64,000 nt of DNA from Streptomyces capillispiralis (GCF_007829875.1 NZ_VIWV01000001.1:1984001-2048000), one strand, 5' to 3'; numbered from the stretch's first letter, positions 34,026 through 43,477 are shown. Program-made: numbers and translations. The notes: generated from the letters alone by a model not told the origin.

Positions 34026-34496
34026 ATGCAGCTCTCCGCCGCCCCGTACGAAGAACGCCTCACCGCCCCCCGCACCTGGTGGCTGCTCGCCTTCCTGGTG
34101 GGGGTCTCCATGGCGCTGATCCTGCTGCCGTTCGGCACCCTGCCGATGCTCGGCGGCCTGGCCGGCGGCACCGCCGTCGCGGCGGTCGTGGCCAGCTCGT
34201 ACGGCTCGGTGCGCATCCGGGTCGTGGGCGGCCACCTCATCGCGGGCGACGCGAAGATCCCGGTGTCGGCTCTGGGCGAGGCGGAGGTCCTGGACGCCGA
34301 GGAGGCCCGGGCATGGCGCACGCACAAGGCCGACCCGCGCTCCTTCATGCTGCTGCGCGCCTACATCCCGGGCGCTCTGCGCGTGGACGTGACGGACCCG
34401 GCGGACCCGACGCCCTACGTCTTCCTGTCGACCCGCGAGCCGGAGCGGCTGGCCCAGGCCCTGCGGGCGGCGAAGGAGTCCGCGGACGCCGCTTGA
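34026..34496 (+). CDS. DUF3093 membrane protein
   Basis: 156 residues. Two adjacent hydrophobic segments (WWLLAFLVGVSMALILLPFG, about 18-38, then LGGLAGGTAVAAVVASSYG) are followed by a soluble PH-like part (IRVVGGHLIAGDAKIPVSAL, YVFLSTREPERLAQAL). The function is unknown; it is conserved near dut in actinobacteria (Rv2698). Confidence 0.92.
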   Translation: MQLSAAPYEERLTAPRTWWLLAFLVGVSMALILLPFGTLPMLGGLAGGTAVAAVVASSYGSVRIRVVGGHLIAGDAKIPVSALGEAEVLDAEEARAWRTHKADPRSFMLLRAYIPGALRVDVTDPADPTPYVFLSTREPERLAQALRAAKESADAA

Positions 34497-34588
34497 GAGC
34501 GGGCACGGGGCGCCGGGCGGGCGTCACCGGGCCATGCGGAGGGGGCGCCGCCCGGCCCCGCGCGCGGGCGTCACCGGGCCGGGACGCG

Positions 34589-35533
34589 TCACGGGGCTCT
34601 GTGTCCGTCGCCCTTGTCGGAGTGGCCGCCGAGTTCCTTCAGGGCGTCCTCGGGCAGGGCGTTGTCGGGGCGCTCCAGGGCGGGCAGCGCCGGCAGCGCG
34701 TCCCAGGGCACCTGCACTCTGCGCAGGTCGTCCCGGATGCGGGCGGCGAGCTTTCTGGTGTCCCGGCGGTTCATGGCGGCGCCCACGGCGGCTCCCACCA
34801 GGAAGGGCATCAGGTTCGGCAGGTTGCGGACCGTGCGCTTCATGATCCGCTGGCGCAGTTCGCGCTTCATGCGGCTGTTCAGCGCCGCGCTCACGGTCGA
34901 GGGCCTGGTCGCCTCGATCCCGCGCTCCTCCGACCAGGAGTTCAGGTACACGGTGCTGCGCTGGGCGAGACCGCCGGCCGGCCGCACACCGTAGACCTCG
35001 TGGAGTTCGGCGATCAGCTTCAGCTCGATCGCGGCGACGCCGGTGACCTCGGCGGCCAGCTCCGCCGGCATCGCGGGCGGCACGGGCATCGCCGCCGCCG
35101 CGCCGACTCCGGCCCCGACGGTCGCCGTGGCCTTCGCGGCTCCCGCCACGAGCTTGTCCGCGAGCTCCTCGGGACCGAGCCCGGGGAACTGCCGGCGCAG
35201 GGTCGCGAGGTCCCGTACGGGCACCCGCGGGGCGATCTCGATGATCCGGTCCGTGAGGTACGCCAGTCCCGCGCGGGCGCGGGCACCGCCCTTGCGGGCG
35301 CCTTCCCTGGCCCTCTCACGGAACGCGGCAGCCCTCCGGTGCGCCGCGGGCGCGGTGACCTCCAGGGACGCCGGGAGGTCACCCCGGCCTGCTGCCGATT
35401 CGAGCGAGGCCGCCCCGGTACCGGTTGAGCCCCGCTCGTGGTCACGCGTGTCGTGCTGCGGGCCCTGCTGGGCCCCTTGGTCCGCTCCCCTCGGGAAGAA
35501 GCGGCGCTTCCTCGGAGGGGTCGAGCCAGTCAC
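34589..35533 (-). CDS. EcsC-like conserved protein
   Basis: 314 residues. The disordered N-terminus is rich in Gly, Gln and Arg. Then a helical lead (FPGLGPEELADKLVAGAAKA) and an EcsC-like stretch follow (TVGAGVGAAAAMPVPPAMPA, ELAAEVTGVAAIELKLIAEL, HEVYG). A second glycine-rich hydrophobic turn is MPFLVGAAVGAAMNRRDT. EcsC proteins are poorly understood and may contact membranes. The family assignment is by pattern. Confidence 0.7.
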   Translation of the reverse strand: MTGSTPPRKRRFFPRGADQGAQQGPQHDTRDHERGSTGTGAASLESAAGRGDLPASLEVTAPAAHRRAAAFRERAREGARKGGARARAGLAYLTDRIIEIAPRVPVRDLATLRRQFPGLGPEELADKLVAGAAKATATVGAGVGAAAAMPVPPAMPAELAAEVTGVAAIELKLIAELHEVYGVRPAGGLAQRSTVYLNSWSEERGIEATRPSTVSAALNSRMKRELRQRIMKRTVRNLPNLMPFLVGAAVGAAMNRRDTRKLAARIRDDLRRVQVPWDALPALPALERPDNALPEDALKELGGHSDKGDGHRAP

Positions 35534-35546
35534 GGCCGACCCGTCC

Positions 35547-35843
35547 TCAGTCGCAGTCGCGGCAGATCGGCTGGCCGTTCTTCTCGCGGGCCAGCTGGCT
35601 GCGGTGGTGCACCAGGAAGCAGCTCATGCACGTGAACTCGTCCTGCTGCTTCGGCAGGACCCGGACGGCCAGCTCCTCGTTCGAGAGGTCCGCCCCGGGC
35701 AGTTCCAGGCCTTCCGCGGCCTCGAACTCGTCGACGTCCACTGCGGAGGCCGACTTGTCGTTGCGTCGGGCCTTCAGCTCTTCCAGGCTGTCCGAGTCGA
35801 CGTCGTCGTCGGTCTTGCGTGGAGTGTCGTAGTCGGTTGCCAT
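35547..35843 (-). CDS. DUF4193 protein with C-terminal zinc-ribbon-like motif
   Basis: 98 residues. The N-terminus is acidic (DDDVDSDSLEELKARRND). The end carries two CxxC pairs, EFTCMSCFLVHHRSQLA and PICRDCD, which should bind zinc. It is conserved across actinobacteria (Rv2699c); the function is unknown, perhaps an RNA-polymerase or ribosome-associated factor. It has its own long upstream region with a palindrome (36151-36164). Confidence 0.93.
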   Translation of the reverse strand: MATDYDTPRKTDDDVDSDSLEELKARRNDKSASAVDVDEFEAAEGLELPGADLSNEELAVRVLPKQQDEFTCMSCFLVHHRSQLAREKNGQPICRDCD

Positions 35844-36235
35844 GTCGCTCTCCCCCTCTGGGTGTATGCGGTGTCTCCAGCGCACGTAACGCGTGAGAGG
35901 CCGGACTTGTGCCCGACCTGAGGCGGAGATTTTGCCTCACATCAAGGTCTGTTACTCAATCGACACCCAACCGGACTCCTCATGAGTGATCGGCTTGGAT
36001 GGCGATGGGGACCGTACACGGTCCGGATACCGCACTTCAAAGGCGCCCCACCGTGTACTTCCCGTGATCGGGCCCCCTGAAAACCGGGACTTTCCCGACC
36101 TTCCGACCGGATACATGATCACGGAGAGTAGATGGCCGGGAAATCGCCCCTGTGATCGATCACACATGGGGTTACCGGAAACATGCCCCGGAAATTCCGC
36201 GCAAAGCGAACACCCGTGGTGTCGGGGGCATGCTC
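35844..36235. other. Promoter region of the DUF4193 gene
   Basis: 392 bp without a gene between the DUF4193 start and the cutS stop. It contains the Crp-like palindrome listed next. No other clear structure. Confidence 0.5.
36151..36164. promoter_or_regulatory. Crp-like palindrome TGTGATCGATCACA
   Basis: A perfect 14-bp palindrome with the GTG-N6-CAC form of cAMP-receptor-protein sites. It lies 308 bp upstream of the DUF4193 start and 72 bp downstream of cutS (minus strand), so the regulated gene is not obvious. Confidence 0.45.
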
Positions 36236-37486
36236 TCAGATCGGAAGGGTGACGCGCATCACGAGTCCGCCTCCTTCACGGGGCTGGGCGTAGATGTGCC
36301 CGCCGTGCGCCCGGGCCACCGACCGCACGATGGAAAGACCCAGTCCTACACCCTTGTCACTGCCGGTGCGCTCGGTGCGCAGCCGCCTGAAGGGCTCGAA
36401 GAGATTGTCGATCTCGTACGCCGGTACGACCGGGCCGGTGTTGGACACCACCAGGACCGCCTGTCCGTGCTGGACCTCGGTGGTGACCTCCACCCAGCCG
36501 TCCTCGGGCACGTTGTACCGCACGGCGTTCTGCACCAGGTTGAGGGCGATCCGCTCCAGCAGCACGCCGTTGCCCTGGACGACCGCGGGCTCGCAGGTGC
36601 CGCGGATCTCCACGCCCTTGGCGTCCGCCTCGGCGTGCACCTGGTCGATGGCCTGGGAGGCCACCTCGGCCAGGTCCACGGGTTTGCGCTCGACGATCTG
36701 GTTGTCGCTGCGGGCGAGCAGCAGCAGGCCCTCCACGAGCTGTTCGCTGCGCTCGTTGGTGGCCAGCAGCGTCTTGCCGAGCTGCTGGAGCTCCACCGGC
36801 GCGTGCGGGTCGGAGAGGTGCACCTCCAGCAGGGTGCGGTTGATCGCCAGCGGGGTGCGCAGCTCGTGCGAGGCGTTGCCCACGAAGCGCTGCTGGGCGG
36901 TGAACGCCCGCTGGAGCCGCTCCAGCATGTCGTCGAAGGTGTCGGCCAGCTCCTTCAGCTCGTCGTCCGGGCCGTCCAGCTCGATCCGGCGGGACAGGTC
37001 GGAACCCGCCACGACGACCGCGCGGGCGGTGCGGGTGATCCGGCCCAGCGGCGACAGGACGCGGCCGGCCATGGCGTAGCCGAAGGCGAAGGCGATGATC
37101 GCCAGGCCGAGCAGCGCCCCCAGGGAGCGGCTGAGCAGATCGTCCAGCGCGTGCTGGCGCTGGGCCGCGTTGCACTGCTTCAGCATGTCGTTGAGCTGGC
37201 TGTTGGTGGTCGCCGTGTCCAGCTGGGGGCAGGTGTCGCTGGTGATGTCGATGTTGGTGCCGGTCACCTGGAAGGACTGGCCGCTGCCGCCGTCGTGGAG
37301 GGCCTGGGCGGCCAGCAGGTAGATGATCGACAGCAGCAGGATGCCGGCGATCAGGAACATGCCGCCGTACAGCAGCGTGAGACGTATGCGGATGGTCGGG
37401 CGCAGCCACGGGAAGGGCGGGTCGAGCTTCCTCGGGTCCCACGTCGGCTTGGGGGGCGCGGTGGGGGGCGCGGGTGTGGTGGCCAT
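36236..37486 (-). CDS. cutS: CutS sensor histidine kinase
   Basis: 416 residues. Segment 1 is at about 33-60 (LLYGGMFLIAGILLLSIIYL) and segment 2 at about 120-140 (LLGLAIIAFAFGYAM). HAMP follows, with the phospho-His in VGNASHELRTPLA, then N box NLVQNAVRYNV and G box GVGLGLSIV. The extracellular loop of about 55 residues holds exactly two cysteines (SDTCPQLD and LKQCNAAQ) that could form a redox-sensitive disulfide. CutRS of S. coelicolor and S. lividans affects secretion stress and antibiotic production. It follows cutR after 6 bp. Confidence 0.9.
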   Translation of the reverse strand: MATTPAPPTAPPKPTWDPRKLDPPFPWLRPTIRIRLTLLYGGMFLIAGILLLSIIYLLAAQALHDGGSGQSFQVTGTNIDITSDTCPQLDTATTNSQLNDMLKQCNAAQRQHALDDLLSRSLGALLGLAIIAFAFGYAMAGRVLSPLGRITRTARAVVVAGSDLSRRIELDGPDDELKELADTFDDMLERLQRAFTAQQRFVGNASHELRTPLAINRTLLEVHLSDPHAPVELQQLGKTLLATNERSEQLVEGLLLLARSDNQIVERKPVDLAEVASQAIDQVHAEADAKGVEIRGTCEPAVVQGNGVLLERIALNLVQNAVRYNVPEDGWVEVTTEVQHGQAVLVVSNTGPVVPAYEIDNLFEPFRRLRTERTGSDKGVGLGLSIVRSVARAHGGHIYAQPREGGGLVMRVTLPI

Positions 37487-37492
37487 CGGGTA

Positions 37493-38146
37493 TCAGATCC
37501 GGTATCCGGAGCCCGGCACGGTCACGATGACCGGCGGCTCGCCCAGCTTGCGGCGCAGCGTCATCACGGTCACCCGCACCACGTTGGTGAACGGGTCCGT
37601 GTTCTCGTCCCAGGCCTTCTCCAGCAGCTGCTCCGCCGAGACCACCGCGCCCTCGCTGCGCATCAGCACCTCCAGGACGGCGAACTCCTTCGGCGCGAGC
37701 TGGACCTCCTTGCCGTCGCGGAAGACCTCGCGGCGGTTGGGGTCGAGCTTGATCCCGGCGCGCTCCAGGACGGGCGGCAGCGGCACGCTCGTCCGCCGTC
37801 CCAGCGCGCGCACGCGCGCGATGAGCTCGCTGAACGCGAAGGGCTTGGGCAGATAGTCGTCGGCGCCGATCTCCAGGCCCTCCACGCGGTCGCTGACGTC
37901 ACCGGAGGCCGTGAGCATCAGCACGCGCGTGGGCATGCCGAGCTCGACGATCTTGCGGCAGACGTCGTCGCCGTGCACGAGCGGGAGGTCGCGGTCGAGG
38001 ACGACCACGTCGTAGTCGTTGACGCCGATGCGCTCCAGGGCGGCCGCACCGTCGTACACGACGTCGACGGCCATGGCCTCCCGGCGCAGTCCGGTGGCCA
38101 CGGCATCGGCGAGCAGCTGCTCGTCCTCGACGACGAGTACGCGCAC
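37493..38146 (-). CDS. cutR: CutR response regulator
   Basis: 217 residues, OmpR class. The receiver has VVEDEQ, phospho-acceptor Asp51 (VVVLDRDLP) and Lys in LPKPFAF. The DNA-binding wing has WDENTDPFTNVVRVTVMTLR and VPGSGYRI at the end. It partners CutS. The gene order (dut, DUF4193, cutS, cutR, small gene, monophosphatase, hemH) matches the S. coelicolor SCO5858-SCO5868 region as I remember it. Confidence 0.92.
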   Translation of the reverse strand: MRVLVVEDEQLLADAVATGLRREAMAVDVVYDGAAALERIGVNDYDVVVLDRDLPLVHGDDVCRKIVELGMPTRVLMLTASGDVSDRVEGLEIGADDYLPKPFAFSELIARVRALGRRTSVPLPPVLERAGIKLDPNRREVFRDGKEVQLAPKEFAVLEVLMRSEGAVVSAEQLLEKAWDENTDPFTNVVRVTVMTLRRKLGEPPVIVTVPGSGYRI

Positions 38147-38587
38147 GTCGCTTGTCCTTCCTCATGACCTGCCCGGGCAGCGCCGCAGGGCGCGCACGGG
38201 CAGGGGTGCTGGTGGGTGTGTTGCCTCCATCCTGCCCTTTTCGGTCATAAGTCGGCGGTAAGGCGGTCGGGCGCACGGTGGCGGACGGGTGCGGGACCGG
38301 GGAACGTCCGGGCGAACGGGGCGGGAATACGAGATTTTCTCGCGCGGTTAGGTTTCCGCGGAAGGGAGCTTGGGGAGGACGGGTTTTACATCCCGCGATC
38401 ACGCTCTGCATGTACGGCACCACCTTGTGGTGCGCACAGGTCCGCTTCCGCAGAGCGGGCGTGGATGTCCGGCACCGTCGCCGCCCGGCCGGGTGGCGCT
38501 GGGCATCCGCTTCGGACGTGATCGTCCCTTTCCGAACGGCACACCCCCGTGCCACCGACCCACCGACCCAGGACGAGGGGGCGCAGC
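38147..38587. other. Divergent intergenic region, cutR and the 57-aa gene
   Basis: 441 bp with no credible gene. It should carry the cutRS promoter and that of the small gene at 38588. I see no repeat or palindrome of note. Confidence 0.4.
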
Positions 38588-38761
38588 ATGGACGCATTCA
38601 CCGCAGGACTTCTCCAGCGCATAAAGGCGACCGAGTCCGATCTGACGCGTGCCCGCGACGAGGGCGACGAATTCCTCGTCGAAGTGGAGCAGGGCGAACT
38701 CGACGACCTGCGCCGCCTCGCCGCCGAGCATGGCGTGGAGGTCGGCGCGTACAGCGTCTGA
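38588..38761 (+). CDS. Small conserved-looking hypothetical protein (57 aa)
   Basis: Begins MDAFTAGLLQRIKATESDLT and continues as one acidic amphipathic helix hairpin (RARDEGDEFLVEVEQGELDD, LRRLAAEHGVEVGAYSV). GAGGGGG lies about 8-14 nt before the ATG and a strong terminator follows it directly, so it is a free-standing gene. The function is unknown. Confidence 0.75.
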   Translation: MDAFTAGLLQRIKATESDLTRARDEGDEFLVEVEQGELDDLRRLAAEHGVEVGAYSV

Positions 38762-38775
38762 TCGGCTCGCACGGA

Positions 38776-38808
38776 GCGGGCCCCGGCGAATCCAGCGCCG
38801 GGGCCCGC
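38776..38808 (+). terminator. Terminator after the 57-aa gene
   Basis: A 13-bp perfect stem (GCGGGCCCCGGCG / CGCCGGGGCCCGC) with a 7-nt loop, followed by TTCGGTCTTT. It may also serve the convergent monophosphatase gene. Confidence 0.8.
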
Positions 38809-38859
38809 TTCGGTCTTTCGGCACGGTCCTTCCGCACGCCGGGGCGGGCGGGCGTGCGG

Positions 38860-39675
38860 TCAGTCGTGCCAGGCGCCGAAGTCCTCCAGAAGCTGCTGGA
38901 GGGGCTCGAAGACGCCCGGGGTGGCCGCGACGGTCAGGTCCCAGGACGGGCGCTCCCCGGGGCGTCCACCGGTCACCGCGCCCGCCTCCCGGGCGATCAG
39001 GTCACCGGCGGCGAGGTCCCAGGGGTGCAGCCCGCGCTCGTAGTAGCCGTCCAGGCGGCCCGCGGCCACGTCGCAGAGGTCGACGGCGGCCGAGCCGCCG
39101 CGCCGGATGTCACGCAGGAGGGGGATTATCCGCCGGGCCACGTCGGCCTGGTGGGTGCGGACGTCCGCGACGTAGTTGAAACCGGTCGAGACCAGGGCCT
39201 GGTCCAGGGGCGGCGAGGGGCGGCAGGTCAGCTCGCGCTCGCCCTCCCAGGCGCCGGTGGCCCACGCGCCTCCGCCCCGGACCGCGTGGTAGGCCTCACC
39301 GCGCATGGGCGCGACGACCGCCCCGGCCACGGTCTCGCCGTCCTGCTCGGCGGCGATGGAGACGGCCCAGGTGGGCAGCCCGTACAGGTAGTTCACCGTG
39401 CCGTCGAGCGGGTCGATCACCCAGCGGATGCCGCTGCTGCCCTCGGTGGAGGCGCCCTCCTCGCCGAGGAAGCCGTCCTCCGGGCGCCGCTCGGCGATGA
39501 GCGTGGTGATCAGCTTCTCCGCCGCGATGTCCATCTCGGTCACCACGTCGATCGGGCTGGACTTGGTCGCGGCGACCGCCAGGTCGGCCGGGCGGCCGTC
39601 CCGCAGCAGCTCGCCCGCGCGGCGGGCCGCTTCCCGGGCCAGTTCGAGCAGTTCCGCGTGCAGGGGGTCGGTCAC
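38860..39675 (-). CDS. Inositol monophosphatase family protein
   Basis: 271 residues from GTG 39673-39675. Metal-site motifs are FLGEEGASTEG (Glu), WVIDPLDGTVNYLYGLP (IDPLDGT signature) and HPWDLAAGDLIAREAG. It dephosphorylates inositol-1-phosphate, histidinol-phosphate or a similar sugar phosphate. AGGAG lies 6 nt before GTG; ATG 39687 overlaps the hemH stop and is the alternative. Co-transcribed with hemH. Confidence 0.92.
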   Translation of the reverse strand: MTDPLHAELLELAREAARRAGELLRDGRPADLAVAATKSSPIDVVTEMDIAAEKLITTLIAERRPEDGFLGEEGASTEGSSGIRWVIDPLDGTVNYLYGLPTWAVSIAAEQDGETVAGAVVAPMRGEAYHAVRGGGAWATGAWEGERELTCRPSPPLDQALVSTGFNYVADVRTHQADVARRIIPLLRDIRRGGSAAVDLCDVAAGRLDGYYERGLHPWDLAAGDLIAREAGAVTGGRPGERPSWDLTVAATPGVFEPLQQLLEDFGAWHD

Positions 39676-39683
39676 GGGGCTCC

Positions 39684-40811
39684 TCATGCGTAGGGGCTGT
39701 CGGCGCCCGCGGCGGCGGGACGCGGTGCGCGGGCCGGGCAGCAGTCCACCGGGCAGAGGTGGTGGCTCGCGCCGAGCGCGCCCAGGGCGCACGGCGTGAC
39801 GTCCTGCCCGCGCTCGGTGGCGGCACGCTCCACGACCAGCTCACGGACGGCGGCGGCGAACCGCGGGTCGGCTCCGACGGTCGCGGAGCGGCGCACCGGC
39901 AGCCCCAGCTCCCGCGCCTTGGCCTCGGCCTCGGTGTCGAGGTCGTAGAGGACCTCCATGTGGTCGGAGACGAAGCCGATCGGGGCCATCACCACGGCCG
40001 GGACACCGGCGGCATGGCGCTCCTCGAGGTGGTCGCAGATGTCGGGTTCCAGCCACGGGATGTGCGGGGCGCCGGAACGGGACTGGTAGACGAGCTGCCA
40101 GGGGTGGTCGACGCCGGTGCGCTCGCGGACGGCGTCGGCGATCAGCCGGGCCACGTCCAGGTGCTGCGCGACGTACGCACCGCCGTCGCCGTGGTTCTCG
40201 ACGGGGCCGGAGGTGTCCGCGGCGGAGGTGGGGATCGAGTGGGTGGTGAACGCGATGTGCGCGCCGTCCCGGACGTCCTCGGGGAGGTCGGCGAGGGACC
40301 GGACGACTCCGTCGACCATGGGCTCGACGAAGCCGGGGTGGTTGAAGTAGTGCCGCAGCTTGTCGATTGTCGGCAGCTCCAGCCCTTCCGCCTCCAGGGT
40401 GGCGAGGGCGTCGGCGAGGTTCTCGCGGTACTGGCGGCAGCCGGAGTACGAGGCGTAGGCGCTGGTGGCCAGGACGAGGATGCGGCGGTGGCCGGCCTGG
40501 ACCATCTCGCGCAGGGTGTCGGTGAGGTAGGGCGCCCAGTTGCGGTTGCCCCAGTGGACCGGCAGGTCCAGACCGTGCGCGGCGAAGTCCTCGCGGAGCG
40601 CCTCCAGCAGCGCGCGGTTCTGGTCGTTGATGGGGCTGATCCCGCCGAACAGGAAGTAGTGCTGCCCGACTTCCTTGAGGCGTTCCTTGGGGATGCCGCG
40701 CCCGCGCGTCACGTTCTCCAGGAACGGGACCACGTCGTCCGGGCCTTCGGGGCCGCCGAAGGAGAGCAGGAGCAGGGCGTCGTAAGGACTGGCGTCGAGC
40801 ACGTCTGGCAT
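39684..40811 (-). CDS. hemH: Ferrochelatase (actinobacterial coproporphyrin type)
   Basis: 375 residues. [20 protein letters not shown] at the start and the conserved His in [12 protein letters not shown] are characteristic. C-terminal cysteines ([21 protein letters not shown]) are the ligands of the [2Fe-2S] cluster known in this group. In actinobacteria the substrate is coproporphyrin III, so the product is coprohaem (CpfC reaction). The enzyme is soluble. It is the first gene of a two-gene unit with the monophosphatase. Confidence 0.95.
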   Translation of the reverse strand: MPDVLDASPYDALLLLSFGGPEGPDDVVPFLENVTRGRGIPKERLKEVGQHYFLFGGISPINDQNRALLEALREDFAAHGLDLPVHWGNRNWAPYLTDTLREMVQAGHRRILVLATSAYASYSGCRQYRENLADALATLEAEGLELPTIDKLRHYFNHPGFVEPMVDGVVRSLADLPEDVRDGAHIAFTTHSIPTSAADTSGPVENHGDGGAYVAQHLDVARLIADAVRERTGVDHPWQLVYQSRSGAPHIPWLEPDICDHLEERHAAGVPAVVMAPIGFVSDHMEVLYDLDTEAEAKARELGLPVRRSATVGADPRFAAAVRELVVERAATERGQDVTPCALGALGASHHLCPVDCCPARAPRPAAAGADSPYA

Positions 40812-40959
40812 GCCTCGATCCTGCCACCCGGCACCGACAGCGGGGACAAGGTGGGGGGTGTCACCGATCGTGCGGCGATAATCGCTGGTGCGTCGGAGTG
40901 ACCTCGCCCGTAAGCTCTATCGACTGCGGTCGCACCTTACTGAGATGTTCGGAGATCCC

Positions 40960-42198
40960 GTGCCCAGCCCCTACCGCGCCCTGTTCGCCGCTCCTGGCAG
41001 CAAGGCCTTCTCCGCCGCGGGGTTCCTCGGCCGGATGCCGCTGTCCATGATGGGCATCGGCGTGGTGACGATGATCTCCCAGCTCACCGGGCGGTACGGG
41101 CTGGCGGGTGCCCTGTCCGCCACCATCGCGCTGGCGGCCGCCGTGGCCGGCCCCCAGGTCTCCCGTCTGGTGGACCGGTACGGGCAGCGGCGGGTGCTGC
41201 GCCCGGCGACGCTGATCTCGCTCGCCGCGGCGGCGGTGCTCCTGCTCGCCGCGCACTACGACTGGCCGGACTGGGTGCTCTTCGTCGCGTGCGTCGGCAT
41301 CGGCTGCGTGCCGAGCGTCGGCGCGATGGTCCGGGCCCGCTGGGCCGCCCTGTACCGGGGCACCCCGCAACTGCACACCGCGTACTCCTTCGAGTCCGTG
41401 GTCGACGAGATCTGCTTCATCTTCGGGCCGATCGTCTCCATCGGGCTGTCCACGGCCTGGTTCCCGGAGGCCGGCCCCCTGCTGGCGGCCTGCTTCCTGG
41501 CGGCCGGCGTCTTCTGGCTGACCGCGCAGCGCGCCACCGAGCCCGAGCCGCACCCGCGCGAGCACAAGGGCGGCGGCTCGGCGCTGCGCGCCCCGGGCCT
41601 TCAGGTCCTGGTCGCGACGTTCGTGGCGACGGGGGCGATCTTCGGTGCCGTGGACGTGGTCACCGTGGCGTTCGCCGAGGAGGAGGGGAGCAAGGCGGCC
41701 GCCAGCGTGGTGCTGGCCGTGTACGCGCTGGGTTCGTGCCTCGCGGGCGTCGTGTTCGGGCTGCTGCACTTCGCGGGGGCGGCGGAACGCCGTTGGCTGC
41801 TGGGCGTGTGCGCCATGGCCGTGAGTATGATCCCACTCCTACTGGTCGGGAACCTGCCGTTTCTGGCCGTGGCGCTGTTCGTTGCGGGTCTGTCCATCGC
41901 TCCCACGATGATCACGACGATGTCCCTCATCGAAGAGCACGTACCACGCGCGCAGCTCACCGAGGGGATGACCTGGGTGAGCACCGGGCTCGCGGTCGGG
42001 GTCGCGGTCGGCTCCTCCGTGGCCGGCTGGGTGATCGACGCGGCCGGGGCGCGTGCCGGGTACGGGGTTCCGGCGGTGTCCGGGGCCGTCGCGGTCGTGG
42101 TCGGTTTCCTCGGGTACCGCCGGCTCAGGCAGCCGGCTCCGGGTCGGGGAGGCTCCGTTGGGCAGCACGGCGAGCGCGAGGAACGGCACGTGGCGTAA
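40960..42198 (+). CDS. MFS transporter
   Basis: 412 residues from GTG 40960 (GGAG 6-9 nt upstream, start VPSPYRALFAAPG); an upstream GTG at 40888 would add 24 residues that look non-membrane and basic. There are twelve segments. The loop RLVDRYGQRRVLRPATL is the motif-A equivalent, and a charged central loop (HPREHKGGGSALRAPG) separates the halves. The substrate is unknown. The 3' end overlaps the TTG start of the oxidase gene by 41 nt. Confidence 0.88.
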   Translation: MPSPYRALFAAPGSKAFSAAGFLGRMPLSMMGIGVVTMISQLTGRYGLAGALSATIALAAAVAGPQVSRLVDRYGQRRVLRPATLISLAAAAVLLLAAHYDWPDWVLFVACVGIGCVPSVGAMVRARWAALYRGTPQLHTAYSFESVVDEICFIFGPIVSIGLSTAWFPEAGPLLAACFLAAGVFWLTAQRATEPEPHPREHKGGGSALRAPGLQVLVATFVATGAIFGAVDVVTVAFAEEEGSKAAASVVLAVYALGSCLAGVVFGLLHFAGAAERRWLLGVCAMAVSMIPLLLVGNLPFLAVALFVAGLSIAPTMITTMSLIEEHVPRAQLTEGMTWVSTGLAVGVAVGSSVAGWVIDAAGARAGYGVPAVSGAVAVVVGFLGYRRLRQPAPGRGGSVGQHGEREERHVA

Positions 42199-43477
42199 CT
42201 GGGGAGGCAATGTCTCCGCCCGGCCCGCGCGAGAGGTCGCGCCCGCCTCCGTCGAGGAACTGGCCGACGCCGTACGGCGGGCCGCCGAGGACGGGCTGCC
42301 GGTGAAGGCGGTCGGCACAGGGCACTCGTTCACCTCCATAGCCGCCACCGACGGTGTGTTGATCCGGCCTCAACTATTGACCGGCATACGTGACATCGAC
42401 CGGGTGGGCGGTACCGTCACGGTGGAGGCGGGCACACCGCTCAAGAGGCTCAATGTGGCCCTCGCGCGGGAGGGTCTGTCGCTGGCCAACATGGGCGACA
42501 TCATGGAGCAGACGGTCTCGGGGGCCATCAGTACCGGCACCCACGGCACCGGCCGCGACTCCGCCTCCATCGCCGCCCAGATCCGGGGTCTGGAGCTGGT
42601 CACCGCCGACGGTTCGGTGCTCACCTGCTCCGCGAAGGAGAACCCGGACGTCTTCGCCGCCGCCCGCATCGGCCTCGGCGCGCTCGGCGTCGTCACCGCG
42701 ATCACCTTCGCCGTGGAGCCGGTCTTCCTGCTGACGGCCCGCGAGGAGCCCATGCCCTTCGACCGGGTCTGCGCCGAATTCGATCAACTGCATGCCGAGA
42801 ACGAGCACTTCGAGTTCTACTGGTTCCCGCACACCGGCAACACCAACACCAAGCGGAACAACCGCAGCGCGGGCCCGGAGCGGCCGGTGCCGGCCCTCAG
42901 GGGCTGGTTCGAGGACGAGTTCCTCTCCAACGGTGTCTTCCAGGCGGCCAACTGGCTCGGCCGCGCGGTGCCCCCGGCCGTTCCGGCCATCGCGCGGATC
43001 TCCAGCCGGGCCCTGTCCGCGCGGACCTACACCGACATCCCCTACAAGGTGTTCACATCGCCGCGCCGGGTGCGCTTCGTGGAGATGGAGTACGCCGTTC
43101 CGCAGGCGGCCCTGGTGGAGACGCTGCGGGAACTGAAGGCGATGGTCGACCGCTCGCCGCTCAGGGTCAGCTTCCCCGTCGAGGTGCGCACCGCGCCGGC
43201 CGACGACATCACGTTGTCCACGGCGTCCGGCCGGGACAGCGCGTACATCGCCGTCCACATGTTCAAGGGCACCCCCTATCAGGGGTATTTCACCGCGGCC
43301 GAGCGGATCCTCACCGCGCACGAGGGGCGGCCCCACTGGGGGAAGATCCACACCCGTGACGCCGCGTACCTCTCCCGGGTGTACCCGCGTTTCGAGGAGT
43401 TCGCCACGCTCCGTGACCGCCTGGATCCCGAACGCCGGTTCCGCAACGACTACTTGCGGAGGGTCCTGGGAGCGTAG
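42158..43477 (+). CDS. FAD-dependent sugar-lactone oxidase (D-arabinono-1,4-lactone oxidase family)
   Basis: 439 residues from TTG 42158-42160 (GGGGAGG just upstream). The N-terminus WRNWGGNVSARPAREVAPAS and the flavin-binding motif PVKAVGTGHSFTSIAATDG (His as possible covalent FAD site) are typical, and GTHGTGRDSASIA lies in the PCMH domain. The C-terminal ALO domain has HWGKIHTRDAAYLSRVYPRF. It oxidises an aldonolactone to an ascorbate-like product with O2. TTG is preferred because the similarity starts there and the ribosome site fits. Confidence 0.9.
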   Translation: MGSTASARNGTWRNWGGNVSARPAREVAPASVEELADAVRRAAEDGLPVKAVGTGHSFTSIAATDGVLIRPQLLTGIRDIDRVGGTVTVEAGTPLKRLNVALAREGLSLANMGDIMEQTVSGAISTGTHGTGRDSASIAAQIRGLELVTADGSVLTCSAKENPDVFAAARIGLGALGVVTAITFAVEPVFLLTAREEPMPFDRVCAEFDQLHAENEHFEFYWFPHTGNTNTKRNNRSAGPERPVPALRGWFEDEFLSNGVFQAANWLGRAVPPAVPAIARISSRALSARTYTDIPYKVFTSPRRVRFVEMEYAVPQAALVETLRELKAMVDRSPLRVSFPVEVRTAPADDITLSTASGRDSAYIAVHMFKGTPYQGYFTAAERILTAHEGRPHWGKIHTRDAAYLSRVYPRFEEFATLRDRLDPERRFRNDYLRRVLGA

